The notes under the pieces were generated by a model that did no database searches, had not been told where the DNA came from, and saw only the letters and a list, made by a program, of their open reading frames with translations. Positions 13,280 to 26,577 of a DNA stretch of 64,000 bases are shown piece by piece. This DNA is from Rhynochetos jubatus (Eukaryota > Chordata > Aves > Eurypygiformes > Rhynochetidae). The stretch is from assembly GCA_027574665.1 (NCBI GenBank), contig CM050648.1:65179363-65243362 (forward strand), in the 5' to 3' direction. The first letter of the stretch is position 1, and each line of letters opens with the position of its first letter. A program made the position numbers and the translations under genes.

Positions 13280-13888
13280 CTTTTACTGGAGAGGGCAAGG
13301 AGCCATGTTTTTTTAAATGACCGGCCACCATGTTTGGTATCTGAGTTCTATCTCATGCACTGCTTGTCATTTCACGCCACTTAGAACAAATCCCAGCTGG
13401 CTGGGATCCTAGTCCTGTGGACTGTGAGTCATGGATATTAAATGACCATCATGTGAGCTCCTGCATGCTGCTGTGGCTAGTGTATGACACTGTAAAGCTG
13501 TACACTATCTTATCACAGAAGATCATCAATGTGAATATACAGTTTGAGCGGGAGCGCTTTCATAACACCACAAAATAAATGCCTTGTTTTAGCAAGCAGT
13601 AAGGAAGGGGTAGGGATGTGTGAAGCTGAAGCAAAGGTACAGCATTTCTGTGTTTTTCAAGGGATGAGTAAGCTGCAGAAAATCATCTGCTGGTTCTGTA
13701 ATAGCAGAACTGGGGCAAGAATGGAAAAGATACTGTCTGTAATGGGAGGGTTTGCAAGAAACTTTAGATCTTCTCAAGGAATCCTGTAGTAGTACTTCTG
13801 ACGGGTAATTATAATCCAGTCCAGTCTCACTGAAGTATCCTACCAGGACAAGGAACTGAACACAATCATTTAAGAGTCTGGCTCTTAC

Positions 13889-13957
13889 ATTCCAGAGAAT
13901 ATTTATTCTCTGGAATCGAGAATAAATATTGGGACTGACTAAATTAACAGTCCCAAT
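13889..13957. repeat. Cluster of three interlocking perfect hairpins
   Basis: Three perfect inverted repeats share sequence. The first has 13-base arms at 13889-13901 and 13904-13916 around a 2-base centre. The second has 13-base arms at 13898-13910 and 13918-13930 around a 7-base loop. The third has 10-base arms at 13928-13937 and 13948-13957 around a 10-base loop. Hairpins 1 and 2 cannot form fully at the same time because they compete for 13904-13910. No T-run suggesting a terminator follows. It could be the remnant of a small palindromic transposon (MITE) or a local product of template-switch mutation. Confidence 0.85.
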
Positions 13958-15556
13958 TCAGAATTTTAAACCAATTATTGAAACCTTTTCACTGACATGA
14001 TATGGACAATCCTTGAAGTGGATGGTTTTAGTCTAGCAGAAGCCCAAATTAGAAGATTCACTGATCAATCTATTTCATATTAATCAATATCATACAGGAA
14101 ATTTGTACTACCAATCAGATTGGAAAAAAACTTGGGGCAAAGAAAAATGTTATTTTCAAAGAATAGTATTTCATACCTGAATTCGGTAGTTTTATTCCGT
14201 CTTAGTTACGAGCTGAGTAAGTTTCTGCCATCGGTGATAAAATGAAAATCCATTTTAGACAACATACAGGAAAACCCTGTAGGAGTTAGAGGTGAAAGTC
14301 CATTTCCATCTTCGGTAGCATGGGTAAGCTACTCAGGCTAGAAATCGTTGTTAGCCGATCCAACCTGTTATCCAGTTATCTTCTGCAGGCTACTATGAAA
14401 TCACGTACTGCTGTCAAAGGTCCTTATGAGTCTATAATGTTTCAGTCTTCAGTCAGAGCTCCAACAAAATGACTTCTCTAGCTGCCAGTCCCAGCTTAGA
14501 TCTGGTTTTCTGTCTTGTATGCGTTTTTCTTCCTTGTAATAGCTACCAGCTTCTTCCCACTATCCCAGCAGTTCCCCTACCTTTGCTTACGTTTCCACCA
14601 CACTACAGCGGTGTAGTTAGCCCTCCGTAGATCAGCAGAGCTAGGTATTCACAGCTTGCACTTTCTAACACTTTTCAAACACTGAGGCACTTAAAATGTA
14701 TTATGTTTCTTGATTAAAGCATCAAAAATTTTGCTTTTGAAGCGTGTTCATGGGCCAAAAGAGACAGTTAAAACTCACTACTGATTTTTTGTATAACAGT
14801 TTTTTGCTTTAAAGAGATAAATATGACTTGAATCAGAGGGTGAAAATTTATTGATATTGATCCAGACTTGATCAAAACCACCCTTATAAAGTCACCAGCC
14901 AGTCATATCAGAGGAAGATTAAAGCTGTTAATGCACTGTGTTCAAGTTACTGTGACTGTCAGAGGAAAGTCAAACACTACGTTGGGTAGTATTAATAAAA
15001 AAAGCATGTTAAAAATACAACTATGTCACTACAGATAGCTCCAATTTTGCTTTTTTTTTTTTTTTTTTAAATATAGGGGGAAATTGTAAAACTTCTGTAG
15101 AATTAGAGAGTTTAAGAGAGAACATCTTCAACTATGGAGAAGCTTTTATAGAAAGAAAAGACCAAGGAGAAGCAAGGTTATTCACAGATGTATGAATGGA
15201 TATTAGATAAGAGATAAATTAGTCTCATTAACCAATTGAGAAGACCAGGAAATAGCAAAATAAAGCATTAACATGAAAAAATGCAGATTAAAAATTAGGG
15301 ACATTTTCATAACTACAGGAAGGCAGAATAAAGCCAGCTGCAAATACAGAAACAAGGTGCCAGGAAAAGCTAGGAAAGTAACTTCACTGAGGATATTCAA
15401 GACACCAGTCTGTGGAGAGTCACTTCAGCATAATAAAATCAGGTCTTTCAAGATGCAAAGGCACGAACAGGGGAATCCACTACCTACCTTCTAAACCAAA
15501 TGATGAGAAATGGCTTTGGTTAGCTGTATGTTAAGTTAGCACAAATGGTTCCCATT
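13958..15556. other. Unannotated AT-rich sequence
   Basis: I see no gene or transposable element here. An 18-base T run lies at 15051-15068. Short frames (up to 73 codons) near 15200-15500 are AT-rich chance frames. Confidence 0.6.
15051..15068 (+). repeat. Poly(T) run, 18 bases
   Basis: This is an uninterrupted run of 18 T followed by AAATATA. It is a likely length-variable homopolymer. Confidence 0.85.
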
Positions 15557-15836
15557 TCATAGAATCACAGAATGGTTTGGGTTGGAAGGGACCTTAAAGC
15601 CCATCTAATTCCAACCCCCCTGCCATGGGCAGGGACACCCTCCACTAGACCAGGTTGCTCAAAGCCTCATCCAGCCTGGCCTTGAACACTGCCAGGGATG
15701 GGGCATCCACAGCTTCTCTGGGCAACCTGTGCCAGTGCCTCACCACCCTCTCCAGGAAGAATGTTTTTCTTATATCTAGTCTAAATCTCCCCGCTTTCAG
15801 TTTAAACCCGTTACCCCTTGTCCTGTCACTATCCCT
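15557..15836 (-). mobile_element. CR1: CR1 LINE fragment, 3' end
   Basis: Read on the minus strand this is the 3' end of an avian CR1 retrotransposon. It finishes at 15557 with the family's tail (TCATAGAATCACAGAATGG on the plus strand), next to the GGTTGGAAGGGACCTT block and the CCATGGGCAGGGACACC block. It covers only about 280 bp of a full element of roughly 4.5 kb, so it is 5'-truncated, as nearly all CR1 copies are. It matches the pattern more closely than the other CR1 tails in the window, so it is probably the youngest of them. An 84-codon plus-strand frame over it (15655-15909) is a shadow of the repeat. Confidence 0.95.
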
Positions 15837-18800
15837 TTATTACAACCAAGTTTTCTTGAAATATATGGACCAGACCAACAAGTATGCTCACAACAGCCTC
15901 ATAACCTGAACGTGACAGCAAGGCCAGTCATATACACTGGGGTATCTGACTAAAAGTCATTGCTATTTTTCCAGGTTAAAACTTTCTTTTTAATTTATCC
16001 TGCTTTAGTAAAAGCATTTAAAAGCTGTTTCTTGAAAACATACAGAGATAAATCCTCAAAGGGAGTTATATTAATAGATGTGCTTTTTTTTCTAGCAAAG
16101 ATTAATGCTTTTGCATAAGGGTTGGAAAGCAGTTGTACAGTCGAAGGAAAACAGAAGTCACCACTGATCCCTCAGAGAGCGCGCAGGCCTGTCAGTCTGA
16201 TTTTGGTGCTTGGAAATAGAAATATTTTCTTCTTTTCTTTCCACAACTGTGATAACAATCTGTAAGCCAATGTGCAACTAAAGTGTCTCCAGAATTTACA
16301 GTGTTTGCAAGAAATGCATTTTAAAATTATTATAATAGTGTACTAAAGAGCTTGAAATTTCCATGCCCACAGGGCAATATAGCACTACATTTGTGATTTG
16401 ATGTCAGAAACATGTAGACTTCTTTAGTCTTATGAATACTCTTCAAGGGAATATTTAATTTTTCTCTCCAGGGAAAACATTAAATCCCACCCCAGAAAAC
16501 TGTACTGGAGGAAGGAAATTTGGTTTGAGATGGCCATGTTTTGGCTTCCAGTCACCAAAATCATATCTAAGCCGCATATGTATTCCAGCTTTAGGCTCAT
16601 AACACTACTGCTCTGAAGCAAAATAATAAACCTAGGACATGTTTTACCCTTTATATTATATATCCCCTTGCAACATTGCAGAGAGTCATCTTGTTTTCCA
16701 GGATTCTGGAGATCCATGATTACTTTGGGTTCCTACAGAAATGACCCACTCTGTTCACTCAGACATTTCTCTTTCCTCCTCTCTTTTGAAATAACAGTAA
16801 TTTTATTCATACTAGGCATATGGATAAAGAGGTCTACAAGTTTTGTGTTTGGGTAAAGGAAAAAGAACTGCGCTGGTGCTGCCAAAGGGATCCAGCTGCT
16901 GTGCATGACCAGAGACGGTAGCCACGTGGCCGGTCCGCATGTGTCTATTGGCAGGGCAACCAGCCCCTCGCGCGGTTCTTCCCCACCACACCATGTGCTG
17001 CCGCTCGCCCAGCCAGTCAGGTAGAACTCCTGCAACAAAAGCCATGGATCCACAGAAAACCTGCTTCTTTTTCGGAGAGGTGCATAGATTCCAGCCTGCG
17101 GAAGTACACAGCAGCACAAGATAAAACAGACCTCAGCACTGCCAAAGCCATGTGAGCAATGAGCCGTCAGGATTACCGAAAGAGAGGCAGATAACCGTAA
17201 TTAACTAATATCCAGCGTCACTGAGGTTCTGCAACAAACACTCACCCAGAGCACGTGCAGCAGTGTGGCTTTGGATCTCTGTTTCTGTGCCAGAGCTCAT
17301 CCTGGAGCACTCGGCAAGGCACTGTTCAGCTTGGACTGCAAGCTAAAGGTTATTAGTACCCACAGGAGCATCCTGCCCCATGCTGAGGACTTCAGAACAG
17401 TTGGAAACCTACCTAGTGTACTGGGTAGCCATGCTGACATACAGCCCAAACAGTGGCTTTGCTACCACAGCTGCCGTACTTTGTTTAAAGGCAGTTCGGT
17501 TATGAACTCCATCTGCTTTGAATGCATCCAGGTCATCATACGAATCAGTGCATACAGAGAAATTATTTGTACCTCCTTCTGATCAGCTATTTTGCTGGAG
17601 GGGGGAAGGTCAGTCTTTAAGGAATTAGGATCTAGAAAGTTTGAAACTAGTTGAGCAAATATGAACTGAAGAGAGGTTATACAGAACAGGATGTCAAAAA
17701 ACTCGAAAGTGCTATGTAGCCAACTGTCTAATTACAATAACATGGCATTTATCTTCACATTTTCCCTGTGAGGCTACAAACCACAATAATCCTCATGTTT
17801 TACGCTCATGGCACTGAAACTCTGCCTGCAGTGTGGATGCCCACGCATAAACCCCTCATCTAGGCACCCTTCAAATTCAGAGGAGAGTGGGCACTTTGAG
17901 GGCAGGAGCTACCTGAGCAATTGCAGCAGTCTGCTGTATGGTGGGATCGAATCCTTTCTGGGAAACTGGCAGCATGTTAACACCATGCAGTGGGTCCGAA
18001 GCTGGCTCTGGCATCCGGAGTGTAGGCACAGCCTCAGTCACAGGGCTGAGAGGAGAGGGAGAGCTGAGGCTGACAGCTGTGTTACAGGGAGTTGAAGTGA
18101 GAAAGGCTAAGGGTGAGAGTCAAATTGCTGCAGGACTCAAGTGCCACGGTGTCTGGTTTCCACCAACAGCCAGAAATGATGTACCTCCACTTAACTCCCT
18201 TACACATTTGTATCCCAGTATGTTTGTAAATATATTGTTTTCTGTAAGATGTGAAGTCCATATAGCGATGCTTCACACGGAAAGATGCCAAAAAATCACT
18301 GAAGTCAGAGAATGGGAATGAATTTTATCTCTTATTCGGAAGAGTTGTGCAGAAAATCACCCTTAGCTTAAAAGAGAGTGATTTGCAGATCCCAAGGAAG
18401 AGAAATAATATTTAATTTAACTAAAAAGAATAGCCAGGACAAAATCTGGAATGGGTTTTGGGTTGAAAGAAACAATTTATTGAGTACTTCTTCAAGAAAT
18501 TTGCTCTAAAAGCTATAATGCTCCACTAAGGTAGAGATTATATGAAGGACTGAAGGGGATAACATTTTCAGTGGGAAAAGCAAGTTAAATGGGCAAGGGA
18601 AGAAAGAGGGAGAAAGAACAACCTTTCCAAAGAGCAGTAGAGCGAATCACGTCAGGAGATAGTTCATGCAGGTAACCCAGGAAAAAATGGACGTGTCTTC
18701 TATGGGATGGTGATAACCAGGAAAGCACTCTGACATGCAACACGATCCAGGTAGGCCCAGAAGAGCAACCAAGTCATGACAGCATCCTTTCTCCCTCCAT

Positions 18801-19429
18801 GCAGACCACTGGAAGCAAGATATCCTGGCAAGCTGGCAGGCCAGTCAAAGAATCTGTGCAGAGAATGGTATTTACAAATTCCCCACCTCTGTGGTCCTGA
18901 GGAGCTTGAAGGAAAAACTACCCTGAGGGGTCCAACTTAGCACTTCAGCCTCAGTTACCACGTGGGAGACGGTGATAGAGGGGAGCCTGAAGAGTCAAAA
19001 TAAGCATGCCGGTTTAGTTCTGCAGAACCTAGCCCAGAAAAAAAAGGGTTGCCCCTAGTGAAAGCTGCTGATATATAAACAGGATCCAACCATCAGACTC
19101 ATCACTGATGTTAAGAGCAAAGGCGGACGAGGAGACTGAACTCAGAGAGATGTTGTACCTGGCATACCACATACCCCTGAGGCCAACCCAGATAAATTAA
19201 AGGTACTCTAGCTTGAGATAACCAGCTGAATTTCAATTCACATATTGAGATCAGTGAAAGGAGATCAAACGTACACAAGGTGAGAGAGCTTCTGTGGCAG
19301 AATTTGACTGCAGTAGGGATGAAAACAACTAGGAATGAGGAGAAAGGAGGCCAACCACCATGAAAGTAGTACCGTAACATCTGCCTTATATGTTTTATGA
19401 GAAAGGTATTTCCTTGTCCTGCAGACAAG
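15837..19429. other. Mostly unannotated sequence with one CpG cluster
   Basis: No gene is supported. A CpG-dense patch at 16870-17100 is listed separately. The stretch from about 18580 to 19429, just upstream of an ERVL-like LTR, is richer in purines and GC than its surroundings and might be decayed retroviral interior. I could not match it to any retroviral protein motif with confidence. Confidence 0.5.
16870..17100. promoter_or_regulatory. Small CpG cluster, possible regulatory patch
   Basis: I count about twelve CpG dinucleotides in 230 bp, including CGCGCG-type clustering near 16969, in a window where CpG is otherwise sparse. An inverted CCAAT-type word (ATTGG) sits inside at about 16947. 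Frames are open on both strands (128 codons minus, 16733-17119), but the proteins are unrecognisable, as expected of GC-rich sequence with few stops. Candidates are a small unmethylated regulatory element, an exon of a non-coding RNA, or a fragment of a young CpG-rich mobile element. Confidence 0.3.
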
Positions 19430-20140
19430 GTGGTGGCACCCTGGGGAAAAAGTATTTAATAAAGGGAAAAACACTGTGCAGGAAGTGAGTAGTGAGAAAA
19501 AAAAAAAAAAGTGAGAAACAGCCCTGTGAGCAGCAAGGTCAGGGCAGGAGGAGAGCAGGTGCTCACACAGAGAGCAGCCACTGGAGAGACCGTGGTGGAG
19601 TGGATGTCCACACTGCAGCCCATGGAAAAGGCCACGCTGAAGCAGTTGGATGTGTCCTGAAGGAACTGCATCCCATGGAGAGCCCATGCTGCAGCAGATT
19701 TATCCGGAAGGAATTGCAACCTGTGGGAAGGACCCAGCTGGAGCAGAGGAACAACATGAGGAGGAAGGAGCAGCGGAGGGGAGCTGTTGTGGACTAACCA
19801 TAACCCCTTTTCCTCATCCTCCTGCATCACTCAGGGCAAGGAAGTTGTAATAGTTAGGAATAAAGGAGTGACACTCAGCCTGGGAAAAGGGGATAGTGAG
19901 GGGAAAGCTGTTGTTTTAAGTTTTGGTTTTGTTTTTCACAATCCAACCCAAATTTTGTTGGCCAATTTCCCCAAGTCCAAGTGTGTTTTGTCTGCAGTGG
20001 TGATTGGTAAGTGATCTCCCTGTCTCTGTCTTGACTCATGAGCTTTTTCATCGGATTTTCCCTTCTTGCCTTGATGAGGAGGAAGAATGAGCGAGAGGCT
20101 GGGTGGGCATCTAGCAGTCAGCCAAGGTCAACACACAACA
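19430..20140 (+). mobile_element. ERVL-like avian LTR (approximate left edge)
   Basis: The right edge ends in ACAACA at 20140. Three degenerate repeats of about 50 bp, each with a CCATGGA- or TGTGGGA-type core and ending near an AGCAG word, lie at about 19613-19645, 19666-19696 and 19712-19746. These, together with the terminal block GTCAGCCAAGGTCAAC at about 20117-20132, match an LTR family I recognise from birds. The left edge is uncertain because I cannot see a matching TG start with a target duplication. A 13-base A run at 19498-19510 interrupts it. Overlapping frames of 60-140 codons are shadows of this GC-richer LTR. Confidence 0.55.
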
Positions 20141-23100
20141 AAATGATATTAACATTGATTCATAGGACTGGAAGGACTGTCAATAAATCATAAAGACGAG
20201 TACCTGTTCTGACATATACTGGTAATGTGCAAAGCAGGAAACAAGGATTTTGTTTCATCATTAAATTATTTCATGATGTTTCCTTAAACTTACAACACTA
20301 AGGAATAAGGGGATCTATAACTGAATCATCTAATCCGCTTCAAATGAAGGCAGTGTATCAAACTATGTCCACATAAAAATTATCTTCAGTTCTGGACTTC
20401 TAGAATTCGAATGGGATCTGGACAAGCAAAAACGTAAGTTGTCAATTATCACTTTAGGTCTTTAAAATATATAAACACTAGGAACTACTCTTTGTGTGGC
20501 TAGTCTATAGAAATCCCCTTGAAATGTGTAGCTCCTACAGAAGAAATGGAGTGCAGTAAGCATCTGTCCTAATGCAAGGAACTGACCTTGTAATATGGCT
20601 GTAACATCAGTTATACACTACAGCAGCCTTTGAAGAAAAGAGGGAAACGGGTTGAAGTGAGAAACCAGGAGTCTTGAGAGTCACTTTTGTCCACAAATGT
20701 TTCCATGCATCAGGAAGAAGAAATGGTGTTGAGCATCCTAGTTAGGCAGGGAACTCCTATGAAGGCTATTTGTGACCATATCTGTCTGTGTCACGTGTTC
20801 AGTGCCGACGATGATATAGAGGAGGGAACTCCAAGAGAGTTACTAGCAAACTGCTAGGAAAAAAGCTGACCACAGAGCTCTCCACTGAATATTTTCCTTC
20901 GCTTTTGATAGACTTTATGAACTCTCAGAGTCATATTTGGTACCTTAACCTACCTATGTTTCAAATTCCCTCTCATATTCAACACAGATATTAATGTTTA
21001 TGGCTTGGTAAAAGAAGATGTGGAGCTCAGATTGCTCCTTAAGGTGATTTGAGTGGCTTCTTACATCTAAGTACATAGACTTCTTAGAGAAAATTTGAGA
21101 CAGAAGTGCATAAAAATGTTTCTGAGGCACAGGAAAACTTCCAGAACTGCAATGTATTGACTGCACTGCCATGAGAAGCAAAACTTTAAAACAGATTAAC
21201 CCACGGAAGAATGTTACACAACTGTGACGCATTTGTACAGAGGTGGGCACCAAATACTGTTGGGCTGCCAGTAAAATTCCAGTTTACGAGTTGGAATCAC
21301 TTGAGCAGGTATCGCCTGTGAGGCCCTTTGCCAAGCCAAACCACAGCTTCTGAAAGAAGTTCTTTCCATTCTGTGTCGTCAAGAAAGATGATCACGCAGA
21401 GGGAGCTTCCAAGAAGAATGGGAAGGGAATAAAACGGATTTGCAATGATGAGCTGAAAAGTTGTGATAGGGAGAGTACTACATAAATAACTAAACATTAG
21501 TGGTTACTCTGTTAATTTGCTCCTCTGACTTCATGTATGTTTGGCACTGGTTATCTTGGGAATCATGCCATGGCCTCAGGCTTCATAGTGGTAGGCTGGA
21601 TTTAAGAAATATGTCTGCTGGACACCAATAAATGTCTGCTGGTCTTTTACCAATGTAGCTGTTTTACTTAAAGGTGCGAATTTACCCAAACACAGTAAAA
21701 TCAGTACTATCCCAGTAACATCAGTCATAAGATTATAACAGTTCTGTGTGGCATCAGCTGTTAGCAACCTAAGTACATCCTACCAGAATACCTGCACCAA
21801 CAGTAAGGATGCTGTTTGACTTAGCTTCTCTTGATTTCTTATCTAATGAATTTAACACAGTATAAAAATACACAAGGCTTAAGAGAAAATAAATAAAAGA
21901 GACACAGCAAGCAACTACCCCAAGGGTCACCATAAGTATTGTAAAAGTAATGATATTAAGCTCACTTAGGGAGGTTCAGCTGACCTGGGAGGAAAGGGGG
22001 GTGGCCCAGCAGTCACTCAGGATCAGGAATATGACAGCTTGCTGGTGTCTTCCATGGCCTGAGTCATGAATGCTCTGCAACTCACGCTACAGCAAAGCAG
22101 AATAAAAGCATTTCTAGCTGGCCGGCCCAAAGCCATGGCTCCACACAGAGCTAAGAGGTTTTCTGAGGTTCCATACTCAGGGACATCTAACAAGGCTGGG
22201 AATGAGGAAAGCAGTTAAAGGTCAGAGGATAAAGGAATTGAGGCAGAAAGAGACAGATGTTTCTCTGGCACATGGCTGAACTGTCTGGTGGGAGACTTTG
22301 GCAAAAGCTCGTGGGCTGTACGTTCCTATTGCTGTTGAGAGGAACTGGGCTTTGTGTACAATTCTGTAAACAAACAAATGACATCAAGACTATCCCAACT
22401 TTGACCCCATTTTTCATCCAGCTGCACCCAATCTCCTGCAAAGCCTCGGTATTCAGTTTGCCATGAAACCAAAAGGGCAGGGAGGCTATCATCCCCTGGT
22501 TTGCATAGTGAAGTAGCCCAGCAACAAGCAATGTAAAAGTAAACCACAGATTGCCCCATCTATTAATCTGCACTCTTCCTTTTCCCTTTTAACAGTGATC
22601 AGCCACAGGGATAACAAAGGACTGGTCTCATCAGATTTTAGACAAAGCCTTTCCTACTGTAAATACAAGAAAATCTTGATTGGAATCAACAGTATTTGTG
22701 TTCTTGGATGATTTGGAAGATGTTCAAAATTATATGTCTTGCTATATTTTAGCAGTTCCTGGGTACGGCACGGAAGAATGCAAAATGAAAGCAACAATTG
22801 TTGACTTAATATTTTGAAAAGAAAGATATAATTCATTAGGAACCTGAAAGAAGCCCAGGACTGCTCTGACTTTATTGGAGCTGTGTTTCATTTGACATAT
22901 ACTGGAAATGGTGGGAAATTCAAGCAGTAGCAATAACTACGTAGCAGGAGCTTGCAGGAGCTGGCTGAAAAAAAATGTGGTGCTCTGCTACGTTAATCTA
23001 ATTAGAGCTCTTCCTTGCAGCTTCGATTGACAGTTTGGAAACCCGTAAACTTCTCTAAACATAGACAGCCTTCCATTTGCTGCAGTTGAAGAGAGAACCC

Positions 23101-26100
23101 TCTTCTTGCACTCTTCCCTTGAACTGTTTCCATGGAATGCTGTCCATATTCAGAAAAATGTACAGGTTGCCAAACTGTCAACTAAAGCTGTAATGAATGG
23201 CTCTAATTACATTCAAGTAGCAGAGAGCATTGCCGTTTTAATCAAATCTGAGCCTTGTGAGATATTTGGCAGAAATACAAGAGAAAGCCTGAGGAAAACA
23301 CTGCCAAAATGTTAGTAACCTTTTATTCTAAATTCTGCCTGTTGGAGAACTGAATACCAACTGCTTAGCAAAGGTTTTTGTTTTGTGGGGGTTTTTTATT
23401 GTAGCCTATATGGTTTCATCATGAATTATTATCCTGTAAATAAAACAAAACCCAACACACAGCCCCACAATTTCGAGACTAAAAATAATGATCAGCAATT
23501 TCGCTAATCAGTCAGCTACATTCACGTTGCCAGTCACAGAGGAAAGGGAGACCTAATAACATCCTTTCACTCAGAGAGTTTCTGCCAGCTCTCAGCTTCA
23601 TGTTGTGTACAGCAAGAGACGTACAAGCAAACTGCTTTGTCAGATACCCTGTCAGATGCTGCCCCAGCTCCCTTCCAAACAGGACAGCTTTATGTGTAGT
23701 ACCTTACCTTAGCAGTATGAAAGAGTCATGCATACCAGTGTCTGGTGATCTTGATATTCCACCTCTTTTTACAAATAAAAAAATTGGAACTAACCCCAAA
23801 ATCATAGTTTTTTAAAAAAATTATTTACCACAGCTTCAAGACCTTGCAGTGATTCAAATACAAAGCATAGAAATTATTCAGTGACAGGAAAGAAAAAGAT
23901 AATAAGTTATCCAATCATTCTCTAAGTTTAATGGAAAGAAGAAAACCAAAATCTCCAGAATTTTACATAATCTATTCTGGAGGTTGAAGAAAGACAACAA
24001 AGGAATTCCTCCTTCTTCCAGAAGAATTCATTTGGTAACATAAGTTTTTCAATGCCATTTCAGCTCCCTCTCATGAAAGTGTCTGTGCCAACAGCATTGT
24101 AGGCGTAACAAGATAAAAAAGGAAGGATTCAAGTCTCAGCTATTTCAGGTGAAGCACAATAGATGTCCATCCACCACCTCTTAATTTTCAAGAGATGACT
24201 GTCATTTATTTCACTAGCCATTGTGCTAGTCTTGCCTTGCCAGCTGCCGGACAGAAGTCCTGCTGCTTCACGTCCCAACAGAAGGCCAAATGCCAAGCAA
24301 GCCTTACTGCTCACTACTGCATTACTGGAACGGCCCTTGGAAGTCATCTTCTGAAGTTCCAAAAATTTACCTTATCTGTATTTATTCAATTACACACCCT
24401 ATGTTCACTCAGTCAAGTTTTAAATTGTACAAAACCCAAAAGAGGGGCAATTCAGGCCCCTTGCAACTATCCGTCTAATAACTAATTTTGAAGCAGCCTC
24501 CACTGCATCATCCCTCAGGATCCTGAACAGTGACGGGGTTGCAGAGAGGCATTGCCTTGCTATGGACAGCACTACCATGGTCTCCCTCAGTGATGAAGCT
24601 TAGCAGCCCTCAGGAAACAGCCTCTCCATTTCTAATCCTAACCTCTTTTCCTCACACAGAACTGAATGGTTGGAGCAGCAGTCTAAGCCATTGCATTTTC
24701 TTTCCCTTTTGGTGAGGTTGTTTCTAAGGAAGCTTTCTCTATTTTTCTTGAAGAGGGTTTTTTTTTTTCTTCACTTGGTAAGGACTTTTGAGAGACTACT
24801 GATGGGTAGTTTGGACAAAAGATATTCTTGCTGTTATCTTTTTTTCTGGAAACCACATTTTGAAGCTGCTGGTGAATTACCTTTCTGGTATACTGATGGC
24901 CAGCATGGGATATGTCACTGGTGACTTCACCGTTGATGCAACCAAAATATCACATTAGCTAATATAAGGAGAAAAAAGGGTTGTCTTTTTTTAATGTTGG
25001 TTGCGTTCTCCATTCTTTAAATGTATTCTTTAAATACATGCATAGGTCTTTCTGGCTTCAACTAATAACAGATGTTTTAAACATGATGCAAAAGCTCCAC
25101 ACAGAAGGATATTTCTCTCCTATCAGCTTCAGTTTGAAGCATGAAATATAATTATCCTTATATCATTATCTTATCCTGCATAGTTCAAAGAAATAAGACA
25201 CAATCTGGAAGTGTTTCTGTGCCAAAAAATGTGCTAGCCTTTTCTTCTTCTAAAATTTGAGTAGCAGTTAGGAGAGAGAGGAGAGAATCCTGTTTCTCTT
25301 TTTCTGGGTTAGTAAAAATTGAGTGTTGTCTTCACTTTATGTTCCAGCATAAAGCCCAGTATCACAGCCACCCTTCCTTCAGTGATAAAGCCTGAGATAA
25401 AAGCATTCAAATTGTGTGGAAGACACCTAAGTTGAAAAAGTTTGCTTTTCAGGCATGCTGAGTGCTTTCTGCAAAGGATGCACCACTGGTGCCTAAGGAG
25501 AGCACGTCCTGGAGCAACCAGAACTGAGGTCTGTTTTACTGGGAGGAGTCATGTGCCTTGTTCTGTATACCTGACACCTGAATGTATCTCCCATGTTACT
25601 CCAGTTAAGCGTAGTAACGACAGCTGTATGAGAATTGAAACAGGCTAGAAGTAGGAGCACCACAGAAAATAACAGCTATTTTATAGAAATTTTTGGATTC
25701 TATACATTACCTCTATGACCTTGATCAATTAAGAAAGACTCAGCTACTCCATGTATTAGGAACACTCTTTGCCTGATGGTTGAAAGGTACAATGTAGAGT
25801 TAATCCATAAATTGTTCTTAGAGTCAATGGACATCTAGTCAGTCTACTTAATGCAAACTATGGAGTTACTTACGTCTGCCTTAAGCAGATTTTTAAGGTA
25901 GGTCAAGTGAATCCCATGCTAACAGTGCTCATTGCTTTCCACTGCTGTGAAAGCAGCATAGCTTGCAAAGTCAGCTGTAGTGAGGGTGGGAGGAACCTGA
26001 CTCCTGGTAATAAAATCTAAAACATGCATAGCAGACTGATTTTCATCTTCACCCTGAGAAGTGAAACCTTGTGTCACACTGAAACCTTACCGATGGGATC

Positions 26101-26577
26101 TTGCTGCTTTACGCGAGGTAAGAAATCAACTCTCTTCTATTTGCTTTGTTACTGATGGGACCCAGAAGAGCTCCTAGCCTCTTTATCACGCTGTGAAACT
26201 TTCACATACTAACCCAGTTATTTCAGCTACAACACAGGATATTAGACTTCATGTCACTTGACTTTAGATAACATAATGTCATGTATGAAGTCTGTAATGT
26301 CAGTCACCTTGAGCTGTCTTGCAGTCACTGAGGAGAAACGGCCCTCTCCCAGTGATGGTTCATTTGACCTATCTTATACACAACCTATTTTAAGATTAAA
26401 TGAGTCACTTTCCAGGGGCGGGTTTTTTCGTTACATCAACAATATGGACACTAGGTCTCCAACACAAACATGGATGTCTGATTTTGATAAACATAAAGCA
26501 GGGCAGGCTGTCACCCACTGTCTTATTGTCTCCAAGATCTGCTGTGACCACTGCAGACCTGACTCTGCATAGTATTT
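20141..26577. other. Unannotated AT-rich sequence
   Basis: No gene is supported, and open frames reach 128 codons (22187-22573, minus strand) without a domain. A weak resemblance to an old CR1 tail near 20157-20200 is too degraded to call. Nothing else is identifiable over about 6.4 kb. Confidence 0.55.

Larger units (their letters stand above)
9600..13888. other. Unannotated AT-rich sequence
   Basis: No supported gene or recognised repeat is present. Visible items are a C-rich run at about 10488-10512, an (AAAC)n run at about 11478-11496 and a 15-base T run at 13265-13279. Open frames stay at or below 118 codons and show no domain. Confidence 0.6.

Noticed and set aside
20157..20370. Weak similarity to an old CR1 tail (TTCATAGGACTGGAAGGAC and ATCATCTAATCC words)
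   Set aside because: The words are short, out of the expected spacing and not joined by recognisable CR1 sequence.
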